Assembly (NCBI RefSeq): GCF_013087525.1
Contig: NZ_JABFCS010000001.1
Coordinates: 372,001-436,000, forward strand
From: Ramlibacter montanisoli
GTDB lineage: Bacteria; Pseudomonadota; Gammaproteobacteria; Burkholderiales; Burkholderiaceae_C
Direction of reading: 5' to 3'
DNA length: 64,000 nucleotides
In this document: one piece after another, positions 31,307 to 40,484 of the stretch
Layout of the letters: each line of letters opens with the position of its first letter
Numbering within the stretch: position 1 is the first letter of the stretch
Program-made: the position numbers and the translations under genes
Notes under the pieces: model-generated
Told to the model about the DNA's origin: nothing
The model's database searches: none
The model's input: the letters and a program-made list of their open reading frames with translations, nothing else

Positions 31307-32330
31307 TGGAAGCCGTGTTCGTCATCGCCGAGGCCGGCGTCAACCACAACGGCGATCTCGCGCTGGCCCTGCGCCTGTGCGACGCCGCGCGGCCGCCGGT
31401 GCCGACGCCGTGAAGTTCCAGACCTTCCGCGCCGAGGACCTGGTGGTGCCCGGCGCCCCCACGGCGGACTACCAGAAGCGGCAGACCGGCGAGCAGGACC
31501 AGTTCAGCATGCTGCGCAAGCTGGAGCTTTCACGCGAGCAGCACGAGCGCATCCGCGACCACTGCGCGGCCATCGGCATCGAGTTCTTCTCCACGCCCTT
31601 CTCCGTGGACGCGGTGGACCTGCTGGTCGGCCTGGGCGTGCGCCGCATCAAGATGCCTTCGGGCGAACTCACGCACCGCGCGCTGGTGGAGCATGCCTGC
31701 GCCACCGGCCTGCCGGTGCTGCTGTCCACCGGCATGGCGACGATGGCGGAAGTGCAGGAGGCCCTGGGCTGGGCGCAAGCGGTGCGCGGCTCGCTCGCCG
31801 GCATCTCTGTGCTGCATTGCACCTCCGCCTATCCCGCGCCGGACGAAGCGCTCAACCTGCGCGCCATCGCCACGCTGCGCGAGGCGCTGCGCCTGCCCGT
31901 GGGCTACTCCGACCACAGCCTGGGCATCGAGGCCTCGCTGGCGGCCGTGAGCCTGGGCGCGACGGTGATCGAGAAACACCTCACGCTGGACCGCACGCTG
32001 CCGGGGCCGGACCATGCGGCTTCGCTGGAGCCGGCCGAATTCGCCGACCTGGTGCGCGGCATCCGCCGCATCGCGGCCATGCTGGGCGACGGCGTGAAGG
32101 AGCCGCAACCGCAGGAGCAGGACGCCGCGCGGGTCGCCCGCCGCAGCATCGTCGCCGCCGTCGACATCGCGGCCGGTGCGACCCTGCAGCCGGCCATGCT
32201 GGCCTGCCGGCGCCCCGCCACCGGCATCCCGCCGCGCGACTGGGACCGCGTCGTCGGCGGCACCGCCCGCACCGCCATTCCCGCGGGCACCGTGCTGCAG
32301 TGGGAGCAGCTCGCTGCTTCCAGGGGCTGA
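31306..32330 (+). CDS. neuB: N-acetylneuraminate/legionaminate synthase (NeuB family), frame broken
   Basis: NeuB-type enzymes condense a six-carbon amino sugar with phosphoenolpyruvate to a nine-carbon acid. N-terminal motifs are IAEAGVNHNGDLALAL, AVKFQTF and FFSTPF, with GYSDHSLGIE further on. A C-terminal SAF domain starts at RRSIVAAVDIAAGATL. Near 31392 one G is missing (GCGCGGCCGCC); repair gives CDAARAAGADAVKF and 341 residues. The symbol follows the family; the product could equally be legionaminic acid. Confidence 0.87.
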
Positions 32331-32333
32331 CGC

Positions 32334-33470
32334 ATGCCGCCGCGCCGCATCCTCTACCTCAGCGGAACGCGGGCCGATTTCGGCCTGATGCAGTCCACGC
32401 TGCAACGCATCCACCAGACGCCGGGCCTGCAGGTGCAGGTGGCGGTGACCGGCACGCACCTGAGCCCGCAGCATGGCCACACGGTTGACGAGGTGCGCGC
32501 CAGCGGCCTGCCGATCGCGGCGGAGATCCCGGTCGACGTGCTCACGCGCACCGGCGCCAGCATGGCGATCGCCATCGCCGACGTGGTGCGCGGCATGACG
32601 GCCTTGCTGGAACGCGAGCGGCCCGATGCCCTGCTGCTGCTGGGTGACCGTGGCGAGATGCTGGCCGGCGCGATCGCGGCCCTGCACGTCGGCGTGCCCA
32701 CCGTGCACGTGCACGGCGGAGAGCGCTCCGGCACGGTGGACGAGCCGGTGCGCCACGCGATCAGCAAGCTGGCCAGCTACCACTTCGTCGCCACCGAAGG
32801 CGCGCGCGAACGCCTGCGCAAGATGGGCGAAGCTGCCGACCGGATCTTCCTGACCGGCGCGCCCGGCATCGACGGCCTGGCGGCCATGGACACGGGCACG
32901 CACGAGCAGTGCCTGCAGGACCTGGGACTGCCGCCGCAGGCGGACTTCGTGCTGGCGCTGTTCCACCCGGTGGTGCAGCAGGCCGATGACGCCGCGGCGC
33001 AGGCGCGGACGGTCATGCAGGCCTTGACGGCGCTCGGCCTGCCGGTGCTGTGGCTGGATCCGAATGCCGACGCCGGCTCGCGCGAGATCCTGCAGGCGCT
33101 GCAGCAGGATGCGCTGCCCGCAGGCTCGCGCCGCGCGACCCACCTGCCGCGCGCGCAGTTCTTCGCCGCCATGCGCCATTGCGCGGTGATGGCGGGCAAT
33201 TCCTCCTCCGGCATCATCGAGGCCGCGAGCTTCGGCACGCCGGTGGTGAACATCGGCAGCCGGCAGCACATGCGCGAGCACGGGCCCAACGTGGTGGACG
33301 TGCCGGTGGAGGCCGCGGCCATCGAACAGGCCTTGCGCGCGCAGCGCAGCCACAGCCGCTGGCCGTGTGAAAATCCCTGGGGCGACGGCCAGGCCGGCGA
33401 GCGCATCGCGCAACTCCTGGCGCAACTGCCGCTGGGCCCCACCGTGCTCGAAAAGACCAACAGCTACTGA
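32334..33470 (+). CDS. neuC: UDP-N-acetylglucosamine 2-epimerase, hydrolysing (NeuC/LegG family)
   Basis: This 378-residue GT-B-fold enzyme removes UDP and epimerises C2 to give the free ManNAc-type sugar used by NeuB. Motifs are YLSGTRADFGLM, LLLLGDRGEMLAGAIAAL, HVHGGERSGTVDEPVRHAIS and GNSSSGIIEAASFGTP. It starts three bases after neuB. Use of NeuC rather than a PseG-type hydrolase points to a sialic or legionaminic acid, not pseudaminic acid. Confidence 0.9.
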   Translation: MPPRRILYLSGTRADFGLMQSTLQRIHQTPGLQVQVAVTGTHLSPQHGHTVDEVRASGLPIAAEIPVDVLTRTGASMAIAIADVVRGMTALLERERPDALLLLGDRGEMLAGAIAALHVGVPTVHVHGGERSGTVDEPVRHAISKLASYHFVATEGARERLRKMGEAADRIFLTGAPGIDGLAAMDTGTHEQCLQDLGLPPQADFVLALFHPVVQQADDAAAQARTVMQALTALGLPVLWLDPNADAGSREILQALQQDALPAGSRRATHLPRAQFFAAMRHCAVMAGNSSSGIIEAASFGTPVVNIGSRQHMREHGPNVVDVPVEAAAIEQALRAQRSHSRWPCENPWGDGQAGERIAQLLAQLPLGPTVLEKTNSY

Positions 33471-33471
33471 C

Positions 33472-34089
33472 GTGAGCGCACTTTCCCGCACCCTCCTGAT
33501 CCTCGGCGCCGGCGGCCATGGCCGCGTCGTGGCCGATGCGGCGATCGCGCAGGGCTGGAAGCGCATCGTGGTGAGCGACCGCGACCCGGCGCGCGTGGGC
33601 CAGCAGCTGCTGGCCGGCGTGGCCGTGCTGCCGCTGGACGAGGCGGTGGCGCAATCCGACGCCGTGCACGTGGCGATCGGCTCCGCGGCCGCGCGCGAAC
33701 GGGAAGCCAAGGCGATCGGCCTGCCGCTCGCCACCGTGACCCATCCGCGCGCCAGCGTTTCCACGCACGCCGAGGTCGGCGCCGGCTGCCTGCTCACCGC
33801 GCAGTGCGTGGTCGCGCCGGGCGCGCGCCTCGGCACCGGGGTGATCGTCAACCACGGCGCCGTGGTGGACCACGACGTGCAGGTCGGCGACTTCACCCAC
33901 GTCGCGCCGCTGGTGGCGCTGGGCGGCGCCGCGCGCATCGGCAGCCGCGTGCTGCTCGGCTCGGGCAGCAAGGTACTGCCCGGCGTGCGCATAGCCGACG
34001 ATATCGTGGTCGGTGCCGGCGCGGTCGTGCGCGGAAACCTCGAGGTGCCCGGCGTGTACGCCGGCGTGCCGGCGCGGAGGGTGCGGTGA
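33472..34089 (+). CDS. NeuD/LegH-type sugar O- or N-acyltransferase
   Basis: The 205-residue product has an N-terminal Rossmann-like part (LLILGAGGHGRVVADAAI) and a left-handed beta-helix of hexapeptide repeats (VGAGCLLTAQCVVAPGARLG, GVIVNHGAVVDHDVQVGDF). The catalytic His lies in NHGAVVDHD, as in PglD/NeuD transferases. It would acetylate the 4-amino sugar in the legionaminic route. It starts with GTG two bases after neuC and overlaps the next gene (GTGA). Confidence 0.87.
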   Translation: MSALSRTLLILGAGGHGRVVADAAIAQGWKRIVVSDRDPARVGQQLLAGVAVLPLDEAVAQSDAVHVAIGSAAAREREAKAIGLPLATVTHPRASVSTHAEVGAGCLLTAQCVVAPGARLGTGVIVNHGAVVDHDVQVGDFTHVAPLVALGGAARIGSRVLLGSGSKVLPGVRIADDIVVGAGAVVRGNLEVPGVYAGVPARRVR

Positions 34090-35595
34090 ACGAGCAGCAG
34101 TTCCGCGCGCTCTGCATTCCCGCCACCTGCACGGTGCGCGAGGCGCTCGACACCATGGAGCGCACGGCCAAGAACATCCTGCTGGTCCTGGACAGCAAGG
34201 GCCGGCTGCGCCGCACCCTGAGCGACGGCGACCTGCGCCGCGCCATGCTGGCGCACGCGCCCGAATCCGCCTTCATCGCCACGCTGCCGGGGCAGGCGCC
34301 GGTCACGATGACCGAGCAGGAGCCCGTGGCCCTGGCGCTGGCGCTGATGGACAAGCACCTGATCGACCACGTGCCGGTGGTCGATGCCGCCGGCCGGCCG
34401 GTGGACATCGTGATGCGGCGCGAGCTGTCGCAGCGCATCTGGCTGTCCTCGCCGCACCTGGGCGAGGAGGAAACCGCCTTCGTGGAGGACGCCTTCCGCA
34501 CCAACTGGATCGCGCCGCTGGGCCCGCACGTGGACGGCTTCGAGCGCGAGCTGGCCGCCTACGCGGGCGTCGGGCACGCAGCGGCGCTCAGCTCGGGTAC
34601 CGCCGCGATCCACCTGGGCCTGCTGCTGCTCGGGGTGCAGCCGGGCGACACGGTGTTCTGCTCCTCGCTCACCTTCGTGGGCAGCTGCAACCCGATCCTG
34701 TACTGCGGCGCGCGGCCGGTGTTCATCGACTCCGAGCCTGGTTCCTGGAACATGTCGCCGCAGGCGCTGGAGCGCGCCTTCGAATGGGCGCGGCGCGAGA
34801 ACCGGCTGCCGCGCTGCGTGATCCTGGTGAACCTGTACGGCCAGAGCGCCGACATGGACGCCCTGCTGCCGATCTGCGAGCGCTACGGCGTGCCGGTGCT
34901 GGAAGACGCGGCCGAATCCCTGGGGGCCACCTACAAGGGACGCGCGAGCGGCAGCTTCGGCCGCATCGGCATCTATTCCTTCAACGGCAACAAGATCATC
35001 ACCACTTCCGGCGGCGGCATGCTGGTGTCGGACGACCCGGACCTGGTCGTGCGTGCGCGCAAGCTCGCCACGCAGGCGCGCGAGCCGGCGCCGCACTACG
35101 AGCACGCCGAAGTCGGCTTCAACTACCGCATGAGCAACGTGCTGGCCGGCATCGGCCGCGGCCAGCTCAAGGTGCTGGACCAGCGGGTCGAACGCCGCCG
35201 GCAGGTGTTCGAGATCTACCGCCAGGCATTGTCCGAGGTCGGCGAGGTGCAGTGGATGCCGGAGCCGGTCGGCATGCGCTCGACGCGCTGGCTCACCTGC
35301 ATGCTGATGCAGGGCGCGGACGCCGCCCAGCGCCGCGACCACGTGCTGCGCAGCCTGGAGCGCCATTCGATCGAGGCGCGGCCGGTGTGGAAGCCCATGC
35401 ACCTGCAGCCCCTGTTCCGCGGCGCGGAGTATTTCCCGCATGCGGAAAGGCGACGACGTGTCGGCGCGCCTGTTCGATGCGGGCCTGTGCCTGCCTTCGG
35501 GCTCCAACATGGCGGACGAACAGCTGGATCGCGTGATCGACCACCTGCGGCGCGCCCTGCAGCGCGCGGAGGCCCTGGGTGCGGCTGCTGTCTAG
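34086..35595 (+). CDS. CBS-domain pair fused to DegT/DnrJ/EryC1-type aminotransferase (LegC-like), frame broken
   Basis: Residues 1 to about 118 form a CBS pair (TVREALDTMERTAKNILLVL, DHVPVVDAAGRPVDIVMRRE). From about 122 a PLP sugar aminotransferase follows: WLSSPHLGEEETAFVEDAF, NWIAPLGPHVDGFE, PLP-lysine in YSFNGNKIITTSGGG. The CBS end motif continues into the aminotransferase start, so the fusion looks real. Near 35447 the frame breaks in GCGGAAAGGCG (two bases missing or one extra). Repair gives GDDVSARLFDAGLCLPSGSN and about 503 residues. The start is GTG. Confidence 0.82.
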
Positions 35596-37384
35596 GAGCG
35601 CGCTGCCGCTCCTCGCGCTGGACGTCGCACTGGGCCTGGCGGCCTGGTGGGCCGCGTTCTGGCTGCGCTTCAACCTCGACGTGCCGCCGGAGTTCGCGCG
35701 GCTGGCGCTCGTCTCCAGCCCGTGGTGCGCGCTCGGCACGGCCGCCGGCCTGGTGCTGCGGCGCGTGGACCGGCAGGTGTGGACCTACATCGGCCTGCCC
35801 GAATTCCGCCAGCTTGCCGGCGGCGTGGTGCTGGGCGGCCTGGTCACCGCGGCGATCGTGCTGATGCTGCGCCTGCCGGAGTTCCCGCGCTCGGTGCTGC
35901 TGCTGTACCCGCTGCTGGCCTTCCTGCTGATGGGTGCGGCGCGCGGCGCCTGGCGCAGCTTCGCCGAGCAGCGCCACCAGGTGCAGGGCGGCACGCCGGT
36001 GGTGATCGTCGGCACGCTCGACGAAGCGGCCGGTGCACTGCGGGCCCTGCGCGGATCGCAACGCTGGCGCCCCGTAGGCATCGTCTCGCCGCTGGCGCCC
36101 GAGCGCGGGCGCACCCTGCAGGACGTGCGCGTGCTCGGTTCCATCGAGGACCTGCCGGAGGTCTGCGAATCCGTCGATGCCCGCACGGCGCTGGTGGCCA
36201 GTCCGCCGGGGTCGGAGCAAAGGCGGCAGGCCCTGCTGCTCGCGTCGGAGTCGCACATCACGCTGCTCACGCTGCCGCGGCCGGACGAGTGGCTGAAGGC
36301 GGAAAGCAGCGGCCCGCGCCGCATCGAACTGGAAGACCTGCTCGGCCGCGCGCCAGTGGCGCTGGACGTGGCCGGCCTGGCCGAACTCTTCTCGGGGCAG
36401 GTGGTGGTGGTCACCGGCGCCGGCGGCTCCATAGGCTCCGAGCTGTGCCGGCAGATCGCGCGCTTCGGCGTCGGCCGGCTGGTGTGCATCGACGTTTCCG
36501 AGTACGCGATCTACCAGCTGGAACAGGAGCTGCGCCAGGCGCATCCGCAGATGCACGGTGCCTACTACACCGCCAACGTGCGCGAGTACGAACGGCTGCA
36601 TGCCATCGTCTGCCAGCACAAGCCGGCCGTGGTGTTCCACGCGGCGGCCTACAAGCACGTGCCGCTGATGGAGGAGCTCAACGAAGTGGAGGCGCTGCGC
36701 ACCAACGTGCTGGGCACCTGGAACGCCGCGCGCGCCGCCTCGGCCTGCGGCGCCCGCCGCTTCGTGATGATCTCCACCGACAAGGCGGTGAACCCCACCA
36801 ACGTGATGGGCGCGAGCAAGCGCCTGGCCGAACTGGTGGTGCAGGCGGTGGCGGCGCAGGAGCCGCGCACGCAGTACGTGTCGGTGCGCTTCGGCAACGT
36901 GCTGGGTTCCAGCGGCTCGGTGGTGCCCCTGTTCACGCAGCAGATCGAGCGCGGCGGCCCGGTGACGGTGACGCACCCGGAGATCGTGCGCTACTTCATG
37001 ACCATCCCGGAGGCTGCGCAGCTGGTGCTGCAGGCGGGGCTGATGGGCCAGTCGGGCCAGATCTTCGTGCTGGACATGGGCGAGCCGGTGAAGATCGTCG
37101 AACTCGCGCGCATGCTGATCCGCCTCTCGGGGAAGACCGAGCAGGAGGTCCCGATCAGCTACACGGGCCTGCGGCCCGGCGAGAAGCTGTACGAGGAACT
37201 GCTGGCGAACGACGAGACCACCGAGCCGACGCCGCACGAGAAGCTGCGGATCGCGAAGACGGCGGGGCCCTTGCCGGATGTGGAGGCGGTGGTGCGGTGG
37301 ATCGCCGATGCCGGCGCCTTGCCGGCGTCGGATGCGTTGCGGCAGTGGCTGAAAGGGCAGGTGCCAGAGTACGGGCCGCGGTGA
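35579..37384 (+). CDS. Membrane nucleoside-diphosphate sugar 4,6-dehydratase (CapD/WbpM/PglF family)
   Basis: The 601-residue protein has four N-terminal membrane segments, a first Rossmann-like domain (TPVVIVGTLDEAAGALRAL) and a C-terminal SDR dehydratase domain. That domain carries VVVVTGAGGSIGSELCRQIA, FHAAAYKHVPLME and ISTDKAVNPTNVMGASKR, in which Met replaces the usual catalytic Tyr as in PglF. It oxidises and dehydrates UDP-GlcNAc, providing the 4-keto sugar for the adjacent aminotransferase. It starts with GTG inside the upstream gene and ends the cluster. Confidence 0.9.
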   Translation: MRLLSRSALPLLALDVALGLAAWWAAFWLRFNLDVPPEFARLALVSSPWCALGTAAGLVLRRVDRQVWTYIGLPEFRQLAGGVVLGGLVTAAIVLMLRLPEFPRSVLLLYPLLAFLLMGAARGAWRSFAEQRHQVQGGTPVVIVGTLDEAAGALRALRGSQRWRPVGIVSPLAPERGRTLQDVRVLGSIEDLPEVCESVDARTALVASPPGSEQRRQALLLASESHITLLTLPRPDEWLKAESSGPRRIELEDLLGRAPVALDVAGLAELFSGQVVVVTGAGGSIGSELCRQIARFGVGRLVCIDVSEYAIYQLEQELRQAHPQMHGAYYTANVREYERLHAIVCQHKPAVVFHAAAYKHVPLMEELNEVEALRTNVLGTWNAARAASACGARRFVMISTDKAVNPTNVMGASKRLAELVVQAVAAQEPRTQYVSVRFGNVLGSSGSVVPLFTQQIERGGPVTVTHPEIVRYFMTIPEAAQLVLQAGLMGQSGQIFVLDMGEPVKIVELARMLIRLSGKTEQEVPISYTGLRPGEKLYEELLANDETTEPTPHEKLRIAKTAGPLPDVEAVVRWIADAGALPASDALRQWLKGQVPEYGPR

Positions 37385-37386
37385 AC

Positions 37387-37469
37387 CGCTGGGGTTCGGC
37401 CTGCGGCGCTCACCGCCAGCCTACAGCGGCATCGTAGGCTGGCGGTGAGCCCGAAGGCGAACCCCAGCG
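37387..37469. repeat. REP-like palindromic repeat, copy A
   Basis: Two nested inverted arms, CGCTGGGGTTCG (outer, 12 bp) and CTCACCGCCAGCCTAC (inner, 16 bp), pair with downstream copies around a 9-base loop. The same two modules occur in opposite order at 43210-43292, so this is a dispersed repeat. It fills the gap between convergent genes and could act as a two-way terminator. No transposase is nearby. Confidence 0.8.
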
Positions 37470-37475
37470 TTGGAG

Positions 37476-38108
37476 CTACCCCATGATCCCCGTGCGCGTG
37501 AGCACGTCGCTCACCAGCTCCAGCCGCACCAGCGGGTTGTCCAGCTCCATCAGCCGCTGCTTCAGCGCCACCGGCAGCGGCAGCAGCTCGCACCAGCGGT
37601 TGGACACCCAGCCGCAGTCGTCCAGCTTCCAGGGCGGCATCAGCGGCGTCTGCCCGGTCTGGCCGGGCTTGAGCTGCAGCGACTGGATCAGGCGATGCAA
37701 GGCATCGGCGGTGGGTTGCAGGTCGTCCGGAATCGGCACCGCCATGTCCGCGGGCAGCCGCTCGACGTCGGCGACCCACAGGCCGTGCTTCAGCTGGTCG
37801 CTGGAGGTGATGCGAAAGCGCTGCGCACCGGTGGCGCGCACCAGCATCAGGCCCGGTTGCGGCTGTTCGAATTCATGGATGTTGGCCAGCGTGCCGACCC
37901 GCGAGAAGGCCTCGGTGCTGCCCGGCTGGCGCACTTCGTTGCCCTGCGTGAGCGACACCACGCCGAAGGGCGCGCCGGCCTTGCGGCACTTGCTCATCAT
38001 GTCGAGGTAGCGCACCTCGAAGACGCGCAGCGACAACAGTCCGTCCGGAAACAGCACCGCGCTCAGCGGAAAGAGGGGCAGGGACTGCAGTGTGAGGGTG
38101 GACTGCAC
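37476..38108 (-). CDS. LON substrate-binding-domain protein
   Basis: The 210-residue product is a stand-alone LON N-terminal (PUA-like) domain: LPLFPLSAVLFPDGLLSLRV, FEVRYLDMMSKC, GTLANIHEFEQPQPGLMLVR. No ATPase or protease domain is present. Such proteins are common but uncharacterised. It begins with GTG and is divergent from yggT, with a 48-base gap. The 3' end faces the capD-type gene across the REP-like repeat. Confidence 0.85.
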   Translation of the reverse strand: MQSTLTLQSLPLFPLSAVLFPDGLLSLRVFEVRYLDMMSKCRKAGAPFGVVSLTQGNEVRQPGSTEAFSRVGTLANIHEFEQPQPGLMLVRATGAQRFRITSSDQLKHGLWVADVERLPADMAVPIPDDLQPTADALHRLIQSLQLKPGQTGQTPLMPPWKLDDCGWVSNRWCELLPLPVALKQRLMELDNPLVRLELVSDVLTRTGIMG

Positions 38109-38156
38109 GGGTGGTTCCAGTGGCTGCCGCTATCATCCCACGACTCCACCTGATCC

Positions 38157-38699
38157 ATGTTCTTCCAGATCACCGCCTTCCTGCTCGACGTTGCCGCCGG
38201 CCTGCTGGGCGGCGCCTGCCTGTTGCGGCTTTACATGCAATACCAGCGCATTCCTTTCGGCAATCCGGTCGGGCGATTCGTTTTCGCGCTCACCGACTGG
38301 ATCGTGCTGCCGCTGCGCAAGGTGCTGCCGGGGTACAAGCGATGGGATTTCGCCAGCCTGGTGGCGGCCTACCTGTTCGAGCTGGCGCAGTTCGGCATCC
38401 TGGCGCTGATGATCGGCCGCGGCTACAGCATGGTGCCGGCCGTCGCCGCCTTCGGGCTGCTGAGGTTGCTGATCTCGGGGATGATCGGCCTCGTGATCGT
38501 GTACGCCATCCTGTCCTGGGTGCGGGCCGATTCGCCGATCACCGACGTGATCGACCGGCTCACGGCGCCCATGCTGCGGCCCTTCCGCAAGATCATCCCG
38601 CTGGTGGGCGGCTTCGACCTCTCGCCGCTGGCGCTGCTGGTGCTGCTGCAGGTGGCGGCGATCATCGTCGCCAACCTGCAGGGCGCGATCCTGCGCTGA
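38157..38699 (+). CDS. YggT-family membrane protein
   Basis: The 180-residue protein has two YggT repeats with several membrane helices: PFGNPVGRFVFALTDWIVLP followed by LRKVLPG, and ADSPITDVIDRLTAPMLRPF followed by RKIIPLVGGFDLSPL. In other bacteria this family is linked to membrane protein or cell-division functions, but its role is not settled. It converges on accD with no gap: its TGA ends one base before the accD stop. Confidence 0.87.
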   Translation: MFFQITAFLLDVAAGLLGGACLLRLYMQYQRIPFGNPVGRFVFALTDWIVLPLRKVLPGYKRWDFASLVAAYLFELAQFGILALMIGRGYSMVPAVAAFGLLRLLISGMIGLVIVYAILSWVRADSPITDVIDRLTAPMLRPFRKIIPLVGGFDLSPLALLVLLQVAAIIVANLQGAILR

Positions 38700-39572
38700 T
38701 CAGTCGACGGCGTCGGCCGACTGGCGCGTCAGCATCGCCAGCACGCTGGCCACGGTCTTGCGCAGTTCGCGGCGGTCGCAGATCAGGTCCACCGCGCCCT
38801 TTTCCTGCAGGAACTCCGCGCGCTGGAAGCCTTCCGGCAGCTTCACGCGCACCGTGGACTCGATCACGCGCGGGCCGGCGAAGCCGATCAGCGCCTTGGG
38901 CTCCGCGATCACGACGTCGCCCACGAAGGCGAAGCCGGCGCTGACGCCGCCCATGGTGGGGTCGGTCAGCACGCTGATGTAGGGCAGGCCCTTCTTCGCC
39001 AGGCGCGTGAGCGCCGCGTTGGTCTTGGCCATCTGCATCAGCGACAGCAGGCCTTCCTGCATGCGCGCGCCGCCGGTGGCGGTGAAGCACAGGAAGGGCA
39101 CCTTCTGCTCGATGGCGGTGTGGACGCCGCGCACGAAGCGCTCGCCCACCACGCTGCCCATGGAGCCGCCCATGAAGTCGAACTCGAAGCAGGCGGCCAC
39201 CAGGTTGATGCTGTGCACCGAGCCGCCCATGACGACCAGCGCGTCGGTCTCGCCGGTGTTCTCCAGCGCTTCCTTCAGGCGCTGCGGGTACTTGCGGCTG
39301 TCCTGGAACTTCAGCGGGTCCACCGGGATGACTTCCTGGCCGATCTCGTAGCGGCCCTCGGGATCCAGGAAGGCGTTCAGGCGCGCGCGCGCGCCGATGC
39401 GGTGGTGGTGGCTGCAGGTGGGGCAGACGTTCTGGTTCTGCTCCAGGTCGGTCTTGTACAGCACCGTCTCGCAGCTCGGGCACTTGATCCACAAGCCTTC
39501 CGGCACGCTGCGCCGCTCGTTCGGATCCGTGGGCTGGATCTTCGGGGGCAGCAGTTTTTCCAACCAGCTCAT
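38700..39572 (-). CDS. accD: Acetyl-CoA carboxylase carboxyltransferase subunit beta
   Basis: AccD, with AccA, transfers CO2 from biotin to acetyl-CoA to give malonyl-CoA. The 290-residue product has the N-terminal four-cysteine zinc ribbon (CPSC and CPTC) and crotonase-like motifs [20 protein letters not shown] and [23 protein letters not shown] ribosome binding site precedes the ATG, and it lies 11 bases after trpA, the common trpA-accD arrangement. Confidence 0.96.
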   Translation of the reverse strand: MSWLEKLLPPKIQPTDPNERRSVPEGLWIKCPSCETVLYKTDLEQNQNVCPTCSHHHRIGARARLNAFLDPEGRYEIGQEVIPVDPLKFQDSRKYPQRLKEALENTGETDALVVMGGSVHSINLVAACFEFDFMGGSMGSVVGERFVRGVHTAIEQKVPFLCFTATGGARMQEGLLSLMQMAKTNAALTRLAKKGLPYISVLTDPTMGGVSAGFAFVGDVVIAEPKALIGFAGPRVIESTVRVKLPEGFQRAEFLQEKGAVDLICDRRELRKTVASVLAMLTRQSADAVD

Positions 39573-39583
39573 CTGTGTGCTCC

Positions 39584-40403
39584 TCAACGAATGCGAGAGT
39601 CTAGCGCGGCGCGGATGTCGGCCAGGAAGGCGGACAGGGCGGGCACGGCCCGCTCGCGCGGCAGGTCTTCCACGACCTGGATGACCTTGGTGCCGATCAC
39701 CACGGCGTCGGCGACGCGACCGATCGCCTTGGCGGTGGCCGCATCGCGGATGCCGAAGCCCACGCCGACCGGGATCTTCACGTGCTTGCGGATGCGCGGC
39801 AGCGCTTCCTCGACGGCGGCCGTGTCCAGGTGGCCGGCGCCGGTGACCCCCTTGAGCGACACGTAGTACACATAGCCGCTGGCCACGCGCGCCACCTGCT
39901 GGATGCGCTGGTCGGTGCTGGTGGGGGCCAGCAGGAAGATCAGGTCCAGGCCGTGGGCCTTCAGTTGCGCGGCGAAGGCCTCGCATTCCTCCGGGGATAG
40001 TCGACGATCAGCACGCCGTCCACGCCCGCGGCCGCGGCATCGCGCGCGAAGGCGGCCTTGCCGTGCGTGAGTTCGTAGCGCTCCACCGGATTGGCGTAGC
40101 CCATGAGGACCACCGGCGTGTCCGCGTTGCCTTGCCGGAAGGCCTTCACCATCGCGAGCACCTGCGCCAGGCCCACGCCCAGCGCCAGCGCCTTCTCGCC
40201 GGCCTTCTGGATCACGGGGCCGTCGGCCATCGGGTCGGAGAAGGGCACGCCCAGCTCGATCACGTCGCTGCCGGCGGCGACCATCGCGTGCATCAGCTCC
40301 GGCGTGATGTCGGCATAGGGGAAGCCGGCGGTGATGTAGGGGATGAGGGCCTTGCGCTGCTCGCGCGCGCGAGCCGCTCGAAGGTGGGCTGGATCCGGCT
40401 CAT
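39584..40403 (-). CDS. trpA: Tryptophan synthase alpha chain (two frame breaks)
   Basis: TrpA cleaves indole-3-glycerol phosphate to indole. Motifs are [20 protein letters not shown] (catalytic Glu), [24 protein letters not shown] and [10 protein letters not shown]. The frame breaks near 40370 in a GC run ([13 protein letters not shown] then [15 protein letters not shown]) and near 40000 in TATCCCCGGAGG ([18 protein letters not shown]). Restoring one base at each gives 273 residues. Both are probable sequencing errors. It is separated from trpB by an 81-base repeat-like spacer. Confidence 0.88.
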
Positions 40404-40484
40404 TCTGCCTCCCGACGAGCCGCCGCTAGGGAGGCAGACGCCCCCTCGGGGGCAGCGACGACACGTAGTGCGGAGCGTGGGGGC
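40404..40484. repeat. Palindrome-rich spacer between trpB and trpA
   Basis: The spacer holds two perfect hairpins: TCTGCCTCCC with GGGAGGCAGA (10 bp), and GCCCCC with GGGGGC. They are followed on the plus strand by GACGACACGTAGTGCGGAGC and GTGGGGGC. From memory, very similar sequences are scattered through Comamonadaceae genomes, so I regard it as a dispersed intergenic repeat inserted within the trp operon. No gene fits here. Confidence 0.6.

Noticed and set aside
34380..34430. A separate start for the aminotransferase at the ATG in GTGATGCGG, making the CBS part its own gene.
   Set aside because: The CBS domain's final motif (IVMRREL) spans that point in the same frame, so a split would truncate the CBS domain.
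31530..35510. A long minus-strand open frame across the neuB-neuC-aminotransferase region.
   Set aside because: It is a by-product of high GC codon bias opposite well-supported genes; the translation is low-complexity with no family motifs.
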